Shown here: positions 24,969 through 38,648 of the stretch, piece by piece
Numbering within the stretch: position 1 is the first letter of the stretch
How the letters are laid out: the number at the start of each line of letters is the position of its first letter
Assembly: GCA_964007475.1 (NCBI GenBank)
Contig: OZ023273.1
Span: forward strand, 148,711,308 to 148,775,307
From: Hybos culiciformis
Taxonomy: Eukaryota; Arthropoda; Insecta; Diptera; Hybotidae
DNA length: 64,000 bases
Reading direction: 5' to 3'
Notes under the pieces: generated by a model
What the model saw: only the letters and a program-made list of their open reading frames with translations
What the model was told of the DNA's origin: nothing
Database searches by the model: none
Program-made: the position numbers and the translations under genes

Positions 24969-27234
24969 TATATAGGTACTCATCTAATACTAAAAAAGAG
25001 TTTGAGAATAACTATGTCCAAAAAATTGCAGTTGCATTAGTTCGAAATACTCAAACAATAAAACCAAAAATTTAAATAGTCTAATTTTTTAATTTTCTTC
25101 TGGTAGGTACATACACTTATACACACGCCAACGAACAACGACAATTTTTTTTTAATCAAATTATATATAGAAATATAAATAAAACAAATTGCAAAGCTTT
25201 ATATTATATGTAAAGTAAAGTCATAAAAGAGAAAAACTTTTTAATTAAATGATTGAAATATGAAAGCAAAGATATTTTATTACACCCAATAATGTCATGA
25301 TGGTAAAATTAAAAAAAAAAAAAAAAAACAAAAAAAACTAACCCAATTTTTACACAGATAAAGTTAAATTCAGTCAATCTGCTTAGAAAAATGTATAAAA
25401 CGTGTTGTATTTGTAATGCCTTCTGATATGGTTCTCTGTAATAAAATATTTAAAATTAGTTTTATGTCCTTTAATTAAATCCCATTTAAAGTTCTTATCA
25501 CAAAAATAAACAACTACCATTCTTATGTTCTTTATTATGGCACAAGAGTCAGAAAAGTAAAAACATATTTTCGTGTACATATACATATGTATTATGAAAA
25601 ACTTTTAATTTTTTGTTTAAAATTATGAAAACATGTTATATAAACTTTATTCGAGATATATAAGATACGATAATAGATTGAATTTTTTTTTTTTTTTTTT
25701 AATTACAAGTTTATAATTATATTTTATTCACTTATTTATAATATAAAACCTCAATTAAAGACTGGCTTTTGGGAACTCTAATATTATTAACTTATATTTT
25801 ATATTAGGTGTACAAATATTTTAAAAAAGATTAATGATCAGTACACATTAATAAATAAGAGCCATTTTTTCGGGAGTACAAAATTTTAATCTATCTTTAA
25901 AAATAAACAAAAAAGAAAATGTTAGAGATGTTATTTTCCTAAATAATCATTTTAAGTCTAAGCTGTAAGTAAGCTCCATTAAGTCTATTGCTTATATTTC
26001 GGTTCTTTCGACAATATAAACGATTTGATTTCGTGTTACAGCTTTTCAAATTATTCTTAACTCGTCGAAAATAAATTTTAAGTGGACACATAATTAAATT
26101 TAAAAAATCTACTTGATTTTTTATCATTCTTATGATATAAATTTTTTCTTCTCACCTTTCACACATAAAAAATTATTTTTCAAAGATTGGTTAACTCTTA
26201 TTTTTATTCAAAATCAAAAGGATGATTCAAAGCATAAAAATATAGTAATTAATTATAAAGCACCTATAAATAAAAAAGACAATTTTGATTTCAATCAAAA
26301 CAATTCTTCACCACAAAGAGAATTCTGTTGAATTGTCCAACTGTATACAAAATCATTTGTTAAAATCATATAAATTTTTCTTCAATGACAATATACATAA
26401 TAAGCTATATATGTATTATGAGAGATTCTAAAATATGAGATATAATATTAGATACTAAAATTTTTGATTTTCCATGAATTTGCACCAAAAAAAGTAACAA
26501 TAAAATATCAAAAAAAATTATTTTTAACACAACCTTGTTTCTACCAAATGTTTTGTTGACTTATTATTGCATACTGTGTATACAAAATACCAGTACAATA
26601 CGTCCATTTCTTCATACAAAATTTCAAAACATTTTTAGTATGCAATTCGACATCTCATATTTTATCGTCTCTGATAAAGTGATGTACATGAATTTGAAAT
26701 AAACTTGAACAGGTAAATAATTTCTCAGTTTTTTTGTTTTTTTTTTTTAAATAAACTCGGTGTTTTATTTGTTAATCTACAATCTACACATAGTGGATAC
26801 TACAAATAAAATATTTTCTTTGAGACTATCTAATTAAGTGTTGAAATATATATATAAATAAAAATATGTGTCTATAAAATAGTGTTGAAAATTCATCATG
26901 TTCCAAGCATATACAATTATATATATGCAATGCATAATACTATATATTATTATTTTTCATAGATTTATTCAGATAAAATGTAAAATGAAAAACGTGCAGA
27001 GGAAAAAAAAATTAAAAATTTTTTTTCTGAAGAAAATTTCTATACAAACAGAGCAATTTTGTCGAAAAAGTTAGAAAAATGTATAGGTATCTATTTTTTG
27101 TTTTGTTTTCAACAATGAGGAAAATTTTTTTTCCTGTATTAAGAAAAATCTCGATTTATCGACTTGATAATATTGGCATAATTATAATCACAGTTCGTTT
27201 AAAAAAATAAGTAAAATGGATATTAAAACATGGA

Positions 27235-27480
27235 AATGTATACACTCCAAAAAAAAATATGTGAGTCTCGGGACACACGGAAGAAGTTAAACTTCATGGC
27301 AAGTAGTATTTTCTGGGGCGGCTAAATAAATATTTAAACTGGCCAAGTACATATAAGACATGACGCCAATCGATTTTTTCGATGGCGACTAGTTGTTTTT
27401 TTAGCCTTCGTTTTTGGGGAATTCGGCGGCTTAGAAAAAATGAAACAAAAAAAATTAAAAACCAGCGACTACTTAGATAT
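27235..27480. other. Complex-sequence block, probable old mobile-element remnant
   Basis: The tract includes gtctcgggacacacggaaga, a bulged inverted repeat (cgccaatcga / tcgatggcg around 27363-27388) and two ggcggct segments. A 64-codon - strand frame covers part of it without matching a known family. The class is not determined. Confidence 0.3.
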
Positions 27481-27577
27481 AAAAACATTTAAAAATTCTA
27501 AAATACTTTTTAAGCTCAAAATTTTAGTGGCATAATGGCTTTTAAATTATTTCAAAATGCCTATATTTATAGCTGCA

Positions 27578-27595
27578 TGGCAACACTGGTTGCCA
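27578..27595. repeat. 7-bp perfect stem with 4-nt loop
   Basis: tggcaac (27578-27584) and gttgcca (27589-27595) flank actg. It lies between the complex block and the diverged duplication. Confidence 0.7.
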
Positions 27596-27726
27596 GATGA
27601 TTTCACTATATTTTAAGCCGTAAACAAAATTCCGGTTACAACTATATTATTAGCGACAATAATGTATGAAAAAACAGCAGCATGGCTTAAATCATGTTTT
27701 CTTTTTGTTGCCCGAATAGTTTAACC

Positions 27727-28065
27727 TAAAATAACTTTTTCAAATATGCCTGAAAAATTTCAGGCATATTAGTACAACTTCTGAAAAGGAATTAAAACAA
27801 AAATATTCTACATGCATTGCATTAATTTAATGGAATTTAATGGCAAAAATAATTTATACTAACAACTCAATTACAAATTACTTTAAAAAAAAAATCTGTT
27901 TTAGTTAAAAGAACATTTTCAAATATGCCTGCAAAATTTGACATTAATATTTCTTCCGAAAAGTAATTGTAATAAACATTTTCTTCCTGCATTTTATTAG
28001 TGTAATTTAATGTCAAAAATAAATTACACTAGAAAACTAAAAATTACATTAAGAACAATTAATAT
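27727..28065. repeat. Diverged tandem duplication, about 179-bp period
   Basis: tcaaatatgcctg at 27740 recurs at 27919. Both copies continue through a ctgaaaag/ccgaaaag segment, a tgcatt segment and a taatttaatgNcaaaaataa segment in the same order, with many substitutions. This is an old duplication. Confidence 0.7.
27743..27770. repeat. Perfect 13-bp inverted repeat with 2-nt centre
   Basis: aatatgcctgaaa (27743-27755) and tttcaggcatatt (27758-27770) are exact reverse complements. The second copy of the surrounding duplication keeps only the left arm. Confidence 0.9.
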
Positions 28066-29946
28066 CAAAAATAAATTATCTACAAAATAGGTGCATGTGG
28101 AACATTTTTATTCAGAATACATATTTGTATTCCAAAAACTTTTTGAAAATTAGCACTAATAATTAATAAATGAAATATTTGTTATTCAATAATTTAAAAT
28201 AAATTTTATTTTCCTTTCAATCGAAAAAAAAATAGTATTTTCGACTTTAATTCTGAGCCAATATAGAGTAGGCTATTGCGCTGATAAGCTTCATTAAGTT
28301 GCTAGCGGCTGTCGGTTTTATCATCAGCTGACACATAAATTTTTTCTTTTTTCTTTTTTTTTTTGCCTTTTTTTTGACAATAATCGAGGCATTTTTGACA
28401 TTCAGCGTTACAATTTTGACACTTGCTTTTTTTTCACTCTCAATCACAATGCCTCTAAAGAAGTTTCACTTCAAAAAAAATCAATTGTTGAATTGGCACT
28501 ACTTGAAGAAAGAATGGCGTTTAGAGTAAGCGTAAAATATAAGGAACACATTAAAAAGTTGGCTGACTAAAAGTTCAAAAAAACAATATTAACGCAACGT
28601 AAAGAACAAAATCATAAAGCGAGATAGTCATTAAAAGCTAAAGTTAAATTTATTCATGATGCTTATGCTGCCTACACCTCACATTATGCATATTTCAAAA
28701 AGCTCTCTCAATTATTTACGAAATTAAATATATATTTAAATATGTACCACCTACCTACAATTTTAAATACAAATAAATATGTTCCTAGAATTTTTATTGT
28801 ATAAAAAACCCGAAAAATGATTCAAGAATATTTTTAATTTTTGGACAAACAGACTGAACTTAATAGGTATGGAACATTATTTGTTCCATATTTTTTCTAT
28901 TTGGAAATTTATCATGTATAATAAAAGTAGAATTTTGATCAAATTTTTTTTTATGTTTATTATTTAATTTGAACATATAATTATATTTTATTCTGTCTCA
29001 ATAATAAATTATTATAAATATATTCTTCATTGAAAAAAAAATCTTAAGTCATTTTATTTAGAAAAACAATAAATAAGTCTCTATGCAAAAAACATTTAGG
29101 TGTATGGGAAGAGAGATACGTTTTTTATTTATTTATTTTTAAATCCTTAGGGGAAATTTAATTTTCCCTGAATGTAAAAAAAACAAACAAATAACAGAAA
29201 CATTAAAAAAGTTCCTTTGATGATAATTTAATATAAAAATTAAAGATAAAATTGAATATATTAATTTCCATATATTTGTATACAAAAAAAATTTTTTTTT
29301 TTTTCAAAAGCTTGTAGGTAGACGAACAGGATAATGGATTCGCTAGAAGGTAATGAATAAATTTTTATTAAATAACTTTTTTGTATTTTAATTTTATTTT
29401 AATTGAATTTTTTCATTTGAATTATTAGCCCAATTAAACAGTTTAAATGAATTTTATAACTTTTTAACTTCTTTTGCGTTTTTTTTTTTTTTTTAATTTC
29501 AGGCAAACAAATTATTCATCGTTTAAAATAAATACTTCAATATCATTCAGCTGGCCTTAAATTACTAACTTCAGGCAATTATATGCCTATATAAATTCAT
29601 ATTGCTTTTTTAATTTTTTTTAAACGTATATAGATAGTTACACAATATAGCTCATCAGGAACCAATTGAGAGCACCTTGTCAACTCATGATATGAAGTAA
29701 TTTGTGTATATTAAGATAATTTTTCTATTAAAGAATTCTTTAACCAAGTAAAAGTTAAAAAAAAATAAAAACAAAAGTGTTTTGGTTTAGAAAAATCAAA
29801 TAAGATTTTTTAACCATTTGCTTTAATTGAACGAAAACAAAAAACAAAACATAAACTCATTAGAAAGAATATACAATCTAAATACAATCAATGAAACAAA
29901 AAGAACTGAACACTATTTAAGTTTTTTTTAACGATACTTTGTAACT

Positions 29947-29952
29947 TTTATT
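29947..29952 (-). promoter_or_regulatory. Candidate polyadenylation signal of Vha100 copy A
   Basis: AATAAA on the - strand, 23 nt after the stop codon. Position is suggestive, but the motif is common in such AT-rich DNA. Confidence 0.4.
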
Positions 29953-29975
29953 TGAGAATTGGACGAACAGCAAAA

Positions 29976-32947
29976 TTATTCTGGGTCTTCATCTGAATCC
30001 AAAATCAATTTGAAACTGAATGGTTGGAATGCATAGCCCAAGCCTTCATAAAATTTACTCATAAATTCAACCCTGAAAAAAAAATTAAAATTAAAATATT
30101 AATTTTTAAATTTTTGAGATTCTATTTTTCCGGGATTTAGAAATATTTAGATTCCATACATGGTTTAAATGGTTTATAAATTAATAAAAACAAGAAAGAC
30201 TTAAGCGCAGATTTACGAAAAATATTCAATAATTCCACTTACCAATGCAAACGTAAAGTGTGTAAAAACGCTGATAATCCTTCCATCATTACCAAAATGG
30301 CCAAGGTGAATAAAGCCCAAGCACCAAATATAAAATACAACATTATAGCACCAGTAAAATTATCGCTTTTTAAGGCCATTTGTAGCACCATATTCCATAA
30401 AACCTCAGACAATTCTAAAATATGGTATGAATTTAGTATTTCGAAAAATAAGTTCAATTAAATTCACTTACGAGCATGTGCCAAAGATAACGCCCATAAA
30501 CGTAAATATGAAGCTGTATGAGAAACAGTACTTAAAACGTATTCAATAGTATGAATAGCTTGATGAATGAAAATTTCACTTAATGGTTCATCATCATGAC
30601 CATGACTAGAGGGTACTTCATTGATTACAAGTTCGGTTGAGCCCGGTTCAGGTGTGAGTTCCATTCCCAAATCACCATTATGCTTTGACTATAGAAAAAT
30701 GTAATTTAAAATTTGTTTAATTCTACAAGTTTTGTTATAAATACGAACAACTACGTTACATTCATAAAAAATAATATATAAATGTTATTCGAGCATTAAA
30801 GTCAAATTAAATATGATGTAAAATTAACAAAAAAAAAATACAATCGTTTTATATTATAAACTCACATGAGATTTACGCTTCTTTTTACACATAATATATA
30901 ATGGTTTTCCTAATAACATCCATGGAACACAAAGTAATGCAATAAAAACAAAAACTTGTTGTACAGTTGACTGACCCTCAAACATGTACGGGTCACATCC
31001 GGGAAACGCCTCAGCTTTTTTGAAGAGCACCATATTAATGAATGTAATTAATACAGATGGAGCACATGTAGGAGAATTTCTAATATCATCTGTTTTAGCA
31101 GTATAAATTATCCACTTGATGAACATAAGGAAAGTCATATAGCCGAACATCAAAACCAAGAAAATAATTTGAGGTAAAAATTCCAAGAAAATATTAATTC
31201 GACGACGGAAATGATTATGATTAACAACAGAAACGCATACACCAAAAATCATATGAATAACTCCAAAAATAATAGACAGTTTCATTTTATAAGTGTTCAA
31301 AAAAATGATTTTATTTTCAGCCAACTGCCAAGCTGGATCTAACCCAAAAGGATAAGTGTTGTCTTCAATATATTTTGGATCCAATTGCAAGTCTTTATTA
31401 TCAATTATTGTTGACAAATTATAATTAATTTTCCATTGAGTTCCAAATATATTCATTGATTTTGAAAAAACATCATTATATATAAAACCAGTGTACATGG
31501 AAAATAGACCCATAAGCAAAATAATGTAACGTCCTCCAAAAAATATATTCCAAATTTCATTGGTTGATTTTTGTGTACCAAGCTGTCTTTCACGAATTAC
31601 CATCCAAGCAGCGAATATTGCCATTATAGCACCATGTCCTAAATCTCCAAACATAACAGCGAACAAAAATGGAAATGTTATAATAGTGTATAAGGCAGGA
31701 TTGGCTTCTCTATAAGAAGCAACACCATATGCGTCGATAAGATTTTGAAATCCTCTCGTAAATCGATTTGTACGATTAAAGGTTGGTGGTGATTCATTTG
31801 TGTCAATAACATTCAGGAAAGACGGTATAGTACTTCCAACAGCTGCTGATCCATCAGACAAAGCTTTTTGGACAATTTGCAAATCGTTAATTGGAACCCA
31901 GCACTCACCGATCAAACATTTGTTGGTGACATCCATATTGAATAAGTTTAAAGTGTGGTAAATAGCTTTCATTTTTCTCACCATGATACTCCAATTGGGT
32001 AGTTCTTTAGCAACACTGACCAAAACACGCTTACGATGATCTTCAGTTTGATTCAGAACCATTCTTAAATCTTCTAAGCGAGTTCTTACACCCTTAACCA
32101 TCTCTTCTCTTTCGTTGTGCGAGCTCGGGCAAGGGTATAAAGATGCGTGAAAACCGGAGCAAACTTTCTTTATACGATTTTTTAGCTGTTCACCTTGAAA
32201 GAATGCAACAAACACCGTTTTATAAATTGGATGTCCTGTAGTTGGATCTTTCAGGGGTTCATCCAAATCAGCTTGGCGTAAAAAAACATTACCACGAGAT
32301 ATCCGCCACAACATTCTTTCAAATGCGAAAATTCTTTCACGTTGGATAACACCAGCTACAAAACCCAATCGACCTCTTTGCTGTGGTTGCTGCTGTTGAT
32401 GTTGAGGTTCACCATCCGCTCCAATATTAGATTTCATTGAATCTAAATTTAGTATTTCTTGATCCGAAAAAAATCCCTGAGTGTTTTCGAGCACTTGGCG
32501 CAGCTCAGTCAACTCCAAATAATTGGATTTTAAATTTACCTCATTTTGAGACAATTCCAAAATTTCATTTTCGGTTTTCTCTAAATGAGCTTCTAAATCT
32601 ATTATTTCTCTTGGATTTGGAGCTTTTGGAATGTCTTCAGAAATATCAGCTATTCTTACGCCATCTTTCTTCACTTCAGCTTCAATATAACGAATTTTGC
32701 GATCTAATTCATCGCAACGTCGAACTTCGGAAACAAATTTTCGTTGAAATGCATTAACACCGCTATTCAACTAAAAAGAGAATGTATATTAATATAATAA
32801 TAAATAAAAATTGTATTCACAAATATTCACATCACGAAATTGAACTGCTCCAGTTTCACCCAATTCAGAAACTGATGTATACGCAGCTTCTGGCTGAATA
32901 AACATTTGGCATAATGCCATTTCTTCACTGCGAAACATTGACCCCAT
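29976..32947 (-). CDS. Vha100: V-type proton ATPase 116-kDa subunit a, copy A
   Basis: Five coding exons on the - strand (32831-32947, 30866-32770, 30472-30688, 30243-30414, 29976-30072) with GT/AG junctions in phases 0, 0, 1 and 2 give 835 residues, a normal length for the family. The protein is the membrane stator and proton-channel subunit of the Vo sector. The N terminus [20 protein letters not shown] is the conserved opening of the cytosolic domain (about residues 1-395). From [16 protein letters not shown] (396 on) eight hydrophobic segments form the membrane domain, including FGDLGHG and [10 protein letters not shown]. The TM7 motif [14 protein letters not shown] is intact; R737 corresponds to the essential arginine (yeast Vph1 R735). 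A glutamine-rich insert ([10 protein letters not shown], near residue 165) and a long acidic TM6-TM7 loop distinguish it from copy B. It appears functional. Which Drosophila Vha100 paralogue it matches is not determined. Confidence 0.96.
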
Positions 32948-32968
32948 TGCGGAATCTTAGATCGTTCC
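32948..32968 (-). other. 5' UTR tail and splice acceptor of Vha100 copy A
   Basis: Immediately upstream of the ATG the - strand reads ttcattacag followed by 21 nt to the ATG. This is a good 3' splice site and implies an untranslated leader exon further upstream. Copy B has a possible acceptor at exactly the same distance. Confidence 0.55.
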
Positions 32969-33937
32969 CTGTAATGAAGCAAAAAATATTTAATATCTTG
33001 ATTAAATAAAGCAGAGCACAATGTATTTTTAATTTCATTTTTAATTAACTAATATAAGAAAGTAAACAAAATTATAATAATATTCACACCATAAATATAG
33101 TGTTAATTTGTTAACGATCATATCTTTTTTGTTCTAGATAATTGAATTTTTATGTTATTTAATGGAAATAAAAATTACTTTAAAAATCCTAAATACTTTC
33201 AGAAAACCCCTACAGAGCACGATGATAACGATTAAGTAATTCGTAAAATTCTTGAAATGTGAGCTTATATATTTCTCAAACATCTCGCCATGTTTTTCTT
33301 TTATAAGTTAAACCAAATTTGATCAAAATTGATTTTCACTAAAAATATTAATTTTCTTTATTGTTAGCTTCTAATGAGAAATTAAAGATAATTGTTTTTT
33401 AATTTCTTTATGATGACAATCAAATCATAATATAGAATTCACTTATGTGTAAATATAACAAATTTTTCACAAACTGAGTATTTACATAAATTTCTATATT
33501 GTTAATCGCTATTTAAATGTTAAATTAAAGTAATTTAAAAAAAAAAAAATATTAATTTCCAAAAATAAATTGCAATAGGTCTAAGGAAAAATGTTTGTAA
33601 ATGAATGAGCTAAATATATTTCTTCAATTTTTTTTTTTTATTTAGTAAATGAGTTTAATTTAATTGTTGCATTTACAATGTACGCTGTTGTATGAAAATA
33701 TACATAATACACAATATATATATAGGTAAATCATATATTATCGAAAAAAGAAAATATAAATTAAATAAGTAAATTGTTTTTATTTTTCTCCAAGCAAATG
33801 AAACGTGCTCAACAAAATAAAAGTGATAAATACTTTAATTGGGTGTCGAATCCTACTAAAAATATTTTAAGTGATTTTGTGACGTGCAATTTATTGCTAT
33901 AAGGTTGTGCTGTGAACTAAGAGTTGTAATTATTATA

Positions 33938-34137
33938 NNNNNNNNNNNNNNNNNNNNNNNNNNNNNNNNNNNNNNNNNNNNNNNNNNNNNNNNNNNNNNN
34001 NNNNNNNNNNNNNNNNNNNNNNNNNNNNNNNNNNNNNNNNNNNNNNNNNNNNNNNNNNNNNNNNNNNNNNNNNNNNNNNNNNNNNNNNNNNNNNNNNNNN
34101 NNNNNNNNNNNNNNNNNNNNNNNNNNNNNNNNNNNNN
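33938..34137. other. Assembly gap (200 N)
   Basis: Exactly 200 ambiguous bases. The round number suggests a placeholder of unknown true length. Confidence 0.99.
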
Positions 34138-37100
34138 ATTCAAAAATAAATAAAGACTTTGATATACAGAAAAATCTCAAAAAAATTACGAAGTTTTACA
34201 TTTTAGAAGTATATAATTCTAATTATAAAATTGTGGGGAAAATTTGCATGAAATATAATTTTAAAAACCTATTAAATGGATATTAAATGGCTTAAGAAAT
34301 ACGATTATCAGAATAATTCAATCGTAACTCTTTTATAATCCAGTATTGACTTAAATACGACTCAAATGGCAATGCTATTGAAAAAAGCAATTAATTTATA
34401 GTTTTCTACGAAAATTTTAAATTTCTGTACACGCATAACTGGTACTTAAATTTTTATTTTATTTTTTTCATACTATGACTTCAAATCGAAACAAAGTCTA
34501 GCACACTGTCAAAAAACTTGAAACAAACGTATCTTCATCAAAAATAATAATATTTGCGTTACAATTTCATTAAATTAAATATTTTATTTATATTGAATTA
34601 ATTGCATAAATACAGTAAGAATATTATTAGGGTTTAAGGTACCATTATATACTTTAATAACTTAAGAGGAACAAAAATAATTTATAAAAACAATAAAAAT
34701 TAAAAAAATGTATGACCGAGAATAATTGCATTTATAATTTCCTGAGTAAATTACTCACAAAATAAACGATTTAATATTTTTTTTTGTACAAAATGTGAAA
34801 TTTATGAAAGTATTGATTTCGAAAAATATTTACATATTATGTAGTAGAGGTATACAAAAAAAATAAATTCATATGAATTTAATTTTCAATGTCATTAAAA
34901 GCTAATTAAACTCTGAGCGTAGCTTAACTATAACCAGTTTTTTGTGACAGACGCGAAAATTAAAAATTTTTAATAATAAAGTCTTTTTTTTTCTGTTGTT
35001 TTTTATTTGATCGACACACTACTTGTTTTTGGAATAAAAACTTGTTTATTTTTTTTTAATTTTCTTTGAAATTTATGTAATTTCCCTTTTTTACACACAT
35101 TAGGTAAAATCCATCCAGTGACCGCGCGTTAACTATAGTAATAATTTTATAATTTTATCATAGAGTTACACATCTTCGTAAATAGCATTAATACTAGTTA
35201 CATTAGGTGTCTTACAGTTAACTTTAGAATTAATAACTAAGATAATTTATATTTATTTTTATTTTATGAAGCAACATTACATACTCTAGTAGTACATATA
35301 TGAAAAGTGTAGGAGTTTTGTTTTTCAATTGCTTACATGACATATTTTTTTTTTTTTTTTTTCGTTTTCATTTTTATTTCAATAAGTAAAAGTAAGTACA
35401 CAAAAAAAAATGTAAACCGAACACACAAAGTGACGTGAATTTTTTGTTTTTTGTTAGAAGTAAGTATTTTAGTTTTAAGATAAGAACTTTAATTTTTTGA
35501 ACATGACTCAATGTTGGAGAATTGTTCAATGAGAATATAATTTGATACAGTGATTATGATACATATATAATATATAATAAACGAAATGCATAAATACAAT
35601 GCATATTTGTGTGATATTAAATTTTATTATTTATGAACTTTAAAAAAATATAAGTTATAAGATTACCGATTCCAGTTTTTTATTTAACATATACGATAAA
35701 AAATTCCGATTAAAAAATTTTACACTAAAAAAATATTCGAAAATATCTTCCTTTTAGGTCAATATTTTATAATGAGAGACAGAGAAATTCTTAGAAATTT
35801 ATTCATAATAATATAATGTTTAGAAAGATACTGAATGGTTATCTCTTCAAGATCAGTAGATAAGATAAAACGGTAAAAACATTTGAAACCAAAAAAGAAA
35901 ATCTTTCTCAAGAAATATTTTATTCGAAATCTGAAGATATTTATAAATAATTTTATCATTAACATACTTATATTCAGTATACGAAGAACAGAACATAATA
36001 TATATATAACACAATATAATATCTATATTTTGTCAATTTTAATTCGATAAATTAATTTTAGGGCTTTCAAATATAATCATTTCTCAAAATGACGCTCATT
36101 TTGTGATTTTACTTAATAAATTAAAATTAATATAAATTTCCAGACACAATCTTTCTAGATCAAGGTTGTAATCTTTGAATATATAGTTCTCGTTATTGGA
36201 AAATAAATATTGATTTTTTTTTTTTTTAATTTTAATATTTCATTCAATTAATCTAAAAATAAACATAATTAAATTAATTAATTAATTAAATCTAAATTAA
36301 AATAAAATTATTCGATTTACTTCAGTTGGAAATTATTACTTTAGATTCACAATGTCTTAATCTTAATTCATTGTCCGCGTAATTATACGGAAACGCCAAC
36401 TACTTCACTTTTCAAAACAGGAAGTTACTTTATATAAAAAGTAATTAATTAAAATGAGCTAATACTTAATAATTCAAGTATCTATTACACATAAAAAATT
36501 TATTAATCAATTTTTGTTTTAATCAATATTAATATTTGCAATTAATATGCTTCTCCAGAGCAATTTTATATCTCAAATAATGAATATTAATTAAAAAAAA
36601 AAAAAATACATATTGCTACTGGAGAAATAATAATTTTTTGGGAGAGCGAGTGATTGTGTATCAATAAAAAATTAAGAAAAAAATGATACTAAATAAAATT
36701 AAAAAGTGAAAAAAAAAACAGAAAAAAAAACTTAAGAAAGATATATAATCAAACAGAGCTCTAAGCTACTCAACAAAAAAATAAATATGTGAACGTACAT
36801 ACTACTGTCATACAGTTTGCACATTTAAAAAGATCACATGACGTTCAAGTTTTGAGCATGAGAAAAAAAAACTTTTCATGTGTTTTTTTTTTATTATTAA
36901 CTTCATTTTTTGATCCCGTGACTTTAATTGGATGAAGAAAAATATACACATATATATGTAAATATTTTATATCAATTTAGAGTGAATTAAGAAATTATTG
37001 TAGAAAAATATTAAGAAAAAAAAATAATAAAAATTGAAAGTAAAATATTTAAATTTCTTTTTCATAAAATTAATTGAAACAGAAAAAAATTATTTGATAG

Positions 37101-37226
37101 ATCCATATTTGATAAAAAATTTGAAATTTTTAACCATTTTTGGTAAATCAAATATCAACCTTGATATTATTTCTCAAACTTTTCTAATTTCCCCAAAAAA
37201 TTTATTGAATTTTCTTCTTTTTTTTT

Positions 37227-37236
37227 TATATATACG

Positions 37237-37268
<32 letters not shown>
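37227..37268. repeat. Interrupted (TA)n microsatellite
   Basis: A TA run broken by one cg and one extra t. Confidence 0.9.
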
Positions 37269-38496
37269 AATTTACCTTTAAATTTTTTGATAATTTTTAT
37301 ATTATAATTTTTTTGTTTTTTTGCTATTTTCCACAGATCTTCATAGAAATTATGTTAATTTTAGAATTTTTATTAGAAAAAAAAGTCTATTAATATTTTT
37401 TTTTTAAGTAAAAATTAAATAATAATATATTTTTTTGGTGTATTTGAGTTTTTTTTTTTTCTTTTATGTTAATAGTTCTTTTAAAACCTCACTATTCAAC
37501 CAGTCTCAATAAACTAAAATTTTTTTTTTAAACAGAAAAACTTAAAAACTTAATACCTATTTTACACTCTCTGCTGCCGCCGCCGTATTTTATGATCAAG
37601 AAATTTGAGAAAAAAAATGAAAGCTAATTTGAATATTGGGATTGTGAATTTGTAGTGATCATGAGATACAAAAAAAAAAATACAAATAAAATAAATGTAA
37701 ATAAAAAGATCTCTTTCGAAAGCTAAAATTAAATTCGAAAAACTTTTTTTTTTTTAGGTTAAGTTAATTCAAAGCTATTATTATAGATTTTTATATATGT
37801 ATAAAAAATGTTTTAAGTTAATTGAAAAAAAAAAATTATTTATATTGAATATTTTTAGGCGATAATTTTAAGTTTATTATTAAATTGTTTTTGTGTAAAT
37901 TTAAAACAGTTTCAAAATTCGGAAAACGTATTGTATATTTTGTTTGGGTGAAATTTAAGAACAAATTTATATTTGAATGATCAACTTTATACTTAAACCA
38001 AAAAAAAAAATTAAGTCATTTTACTATACTCAAGTACGTACAACGTTAATATACATTCCACTACATATGTATATATGCAATATGTAAATCATACTTTTTC
38101 AAATTCAAGAACCTACTCCATGTACATATTAAAAAAAGTTAGCTTACTACTGCTATAGAAAATTTATATACATTTTTTTTGGCTAAAGTTAAAGTTTTTT
38201 GATACTCATCAAATGTCAAGTGTTGAACTTATGTAAGTATTAATAAAGATTACAAAATTAACGAATCGTTTGTCATTAACTATAGAAATTAAAACTATGC
38301 TTATCACTTTCATTGTCTAATTTAAACACACAAAACCTAAGATTATATTTCAAGTGTCATATATGTACAGACAAATTAAAGTGTACTACCTAATGTGTAA
38401 TTCTTTGATGAAATAATGGGAAATAATATTATTATTATTATTTTTTACTTAGTAAACGCTACTAGGAGCTTTAAGGTTAAAAACAATGTTAATGTT

Positions 38497-38502
38497 TTTA
38501 TT
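38497..38502 (-). promoter_or_regulatory. Candidate polyadenylation signal of Vha100 copy B
   Basis: This AATAAA lies on the - strand about 300 nt after the stop. Another AATAAA overlaps the stop codon itself (38797-38802) and is too close to serve with normal spacing. Confidence 0.3.
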
Positions 38503-38604
38503 TCATATGTACAGGACAATATATTTATGTAACATTAACAAAAGTATTCTTATAAAACTTAATCTTTATAGTTTTAAGACTTTCGTATAATATAATTAAT
38601 CAAA

Positions 38605-38648
38605 ATTCTATAATACTTAATATTATAAAATACTTAATATTATAGAAT
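38605..38648. repeat. Inverted repeat enclosing a 16-bp direct duplication
   Basis: The 11-bp arms attctataata and tattatagaat flank two copies of aatacttaatattata. It lies in the presumed 3' UTR of copy B. Confidence 0.85.

Larger units (their letters stand above)
24977..29946. other. Gene-poor interval downstream of Vha100 copy A
   Basis: I find no convincing coding exon. The part from 27.2 to 28.7 kb is less A/T-monotonous than the rest and carries hairpins and a diverged duplication, listed separately. Small open frames (25383-25586 on -, 26113-26331 on +, 28247-28447 on -) match no family I know. Confidence 0.55.

Noticed and set aside
30258..30461. + strand open frame opposite Vha100 copy A (also 32437-32757)
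   Set aside because: Antisense shadow of conserved a-subunit exons.
33856..34180. Three open frames spanning the N run
   Set aside because: They exist only because ambiguous bases carry no stop codons.
37034..37393. 119-codon open frame on the + strand
   Set aside because: Composed of A/T runs and a TA microsatellite translated as IYIYIY; not a gene.
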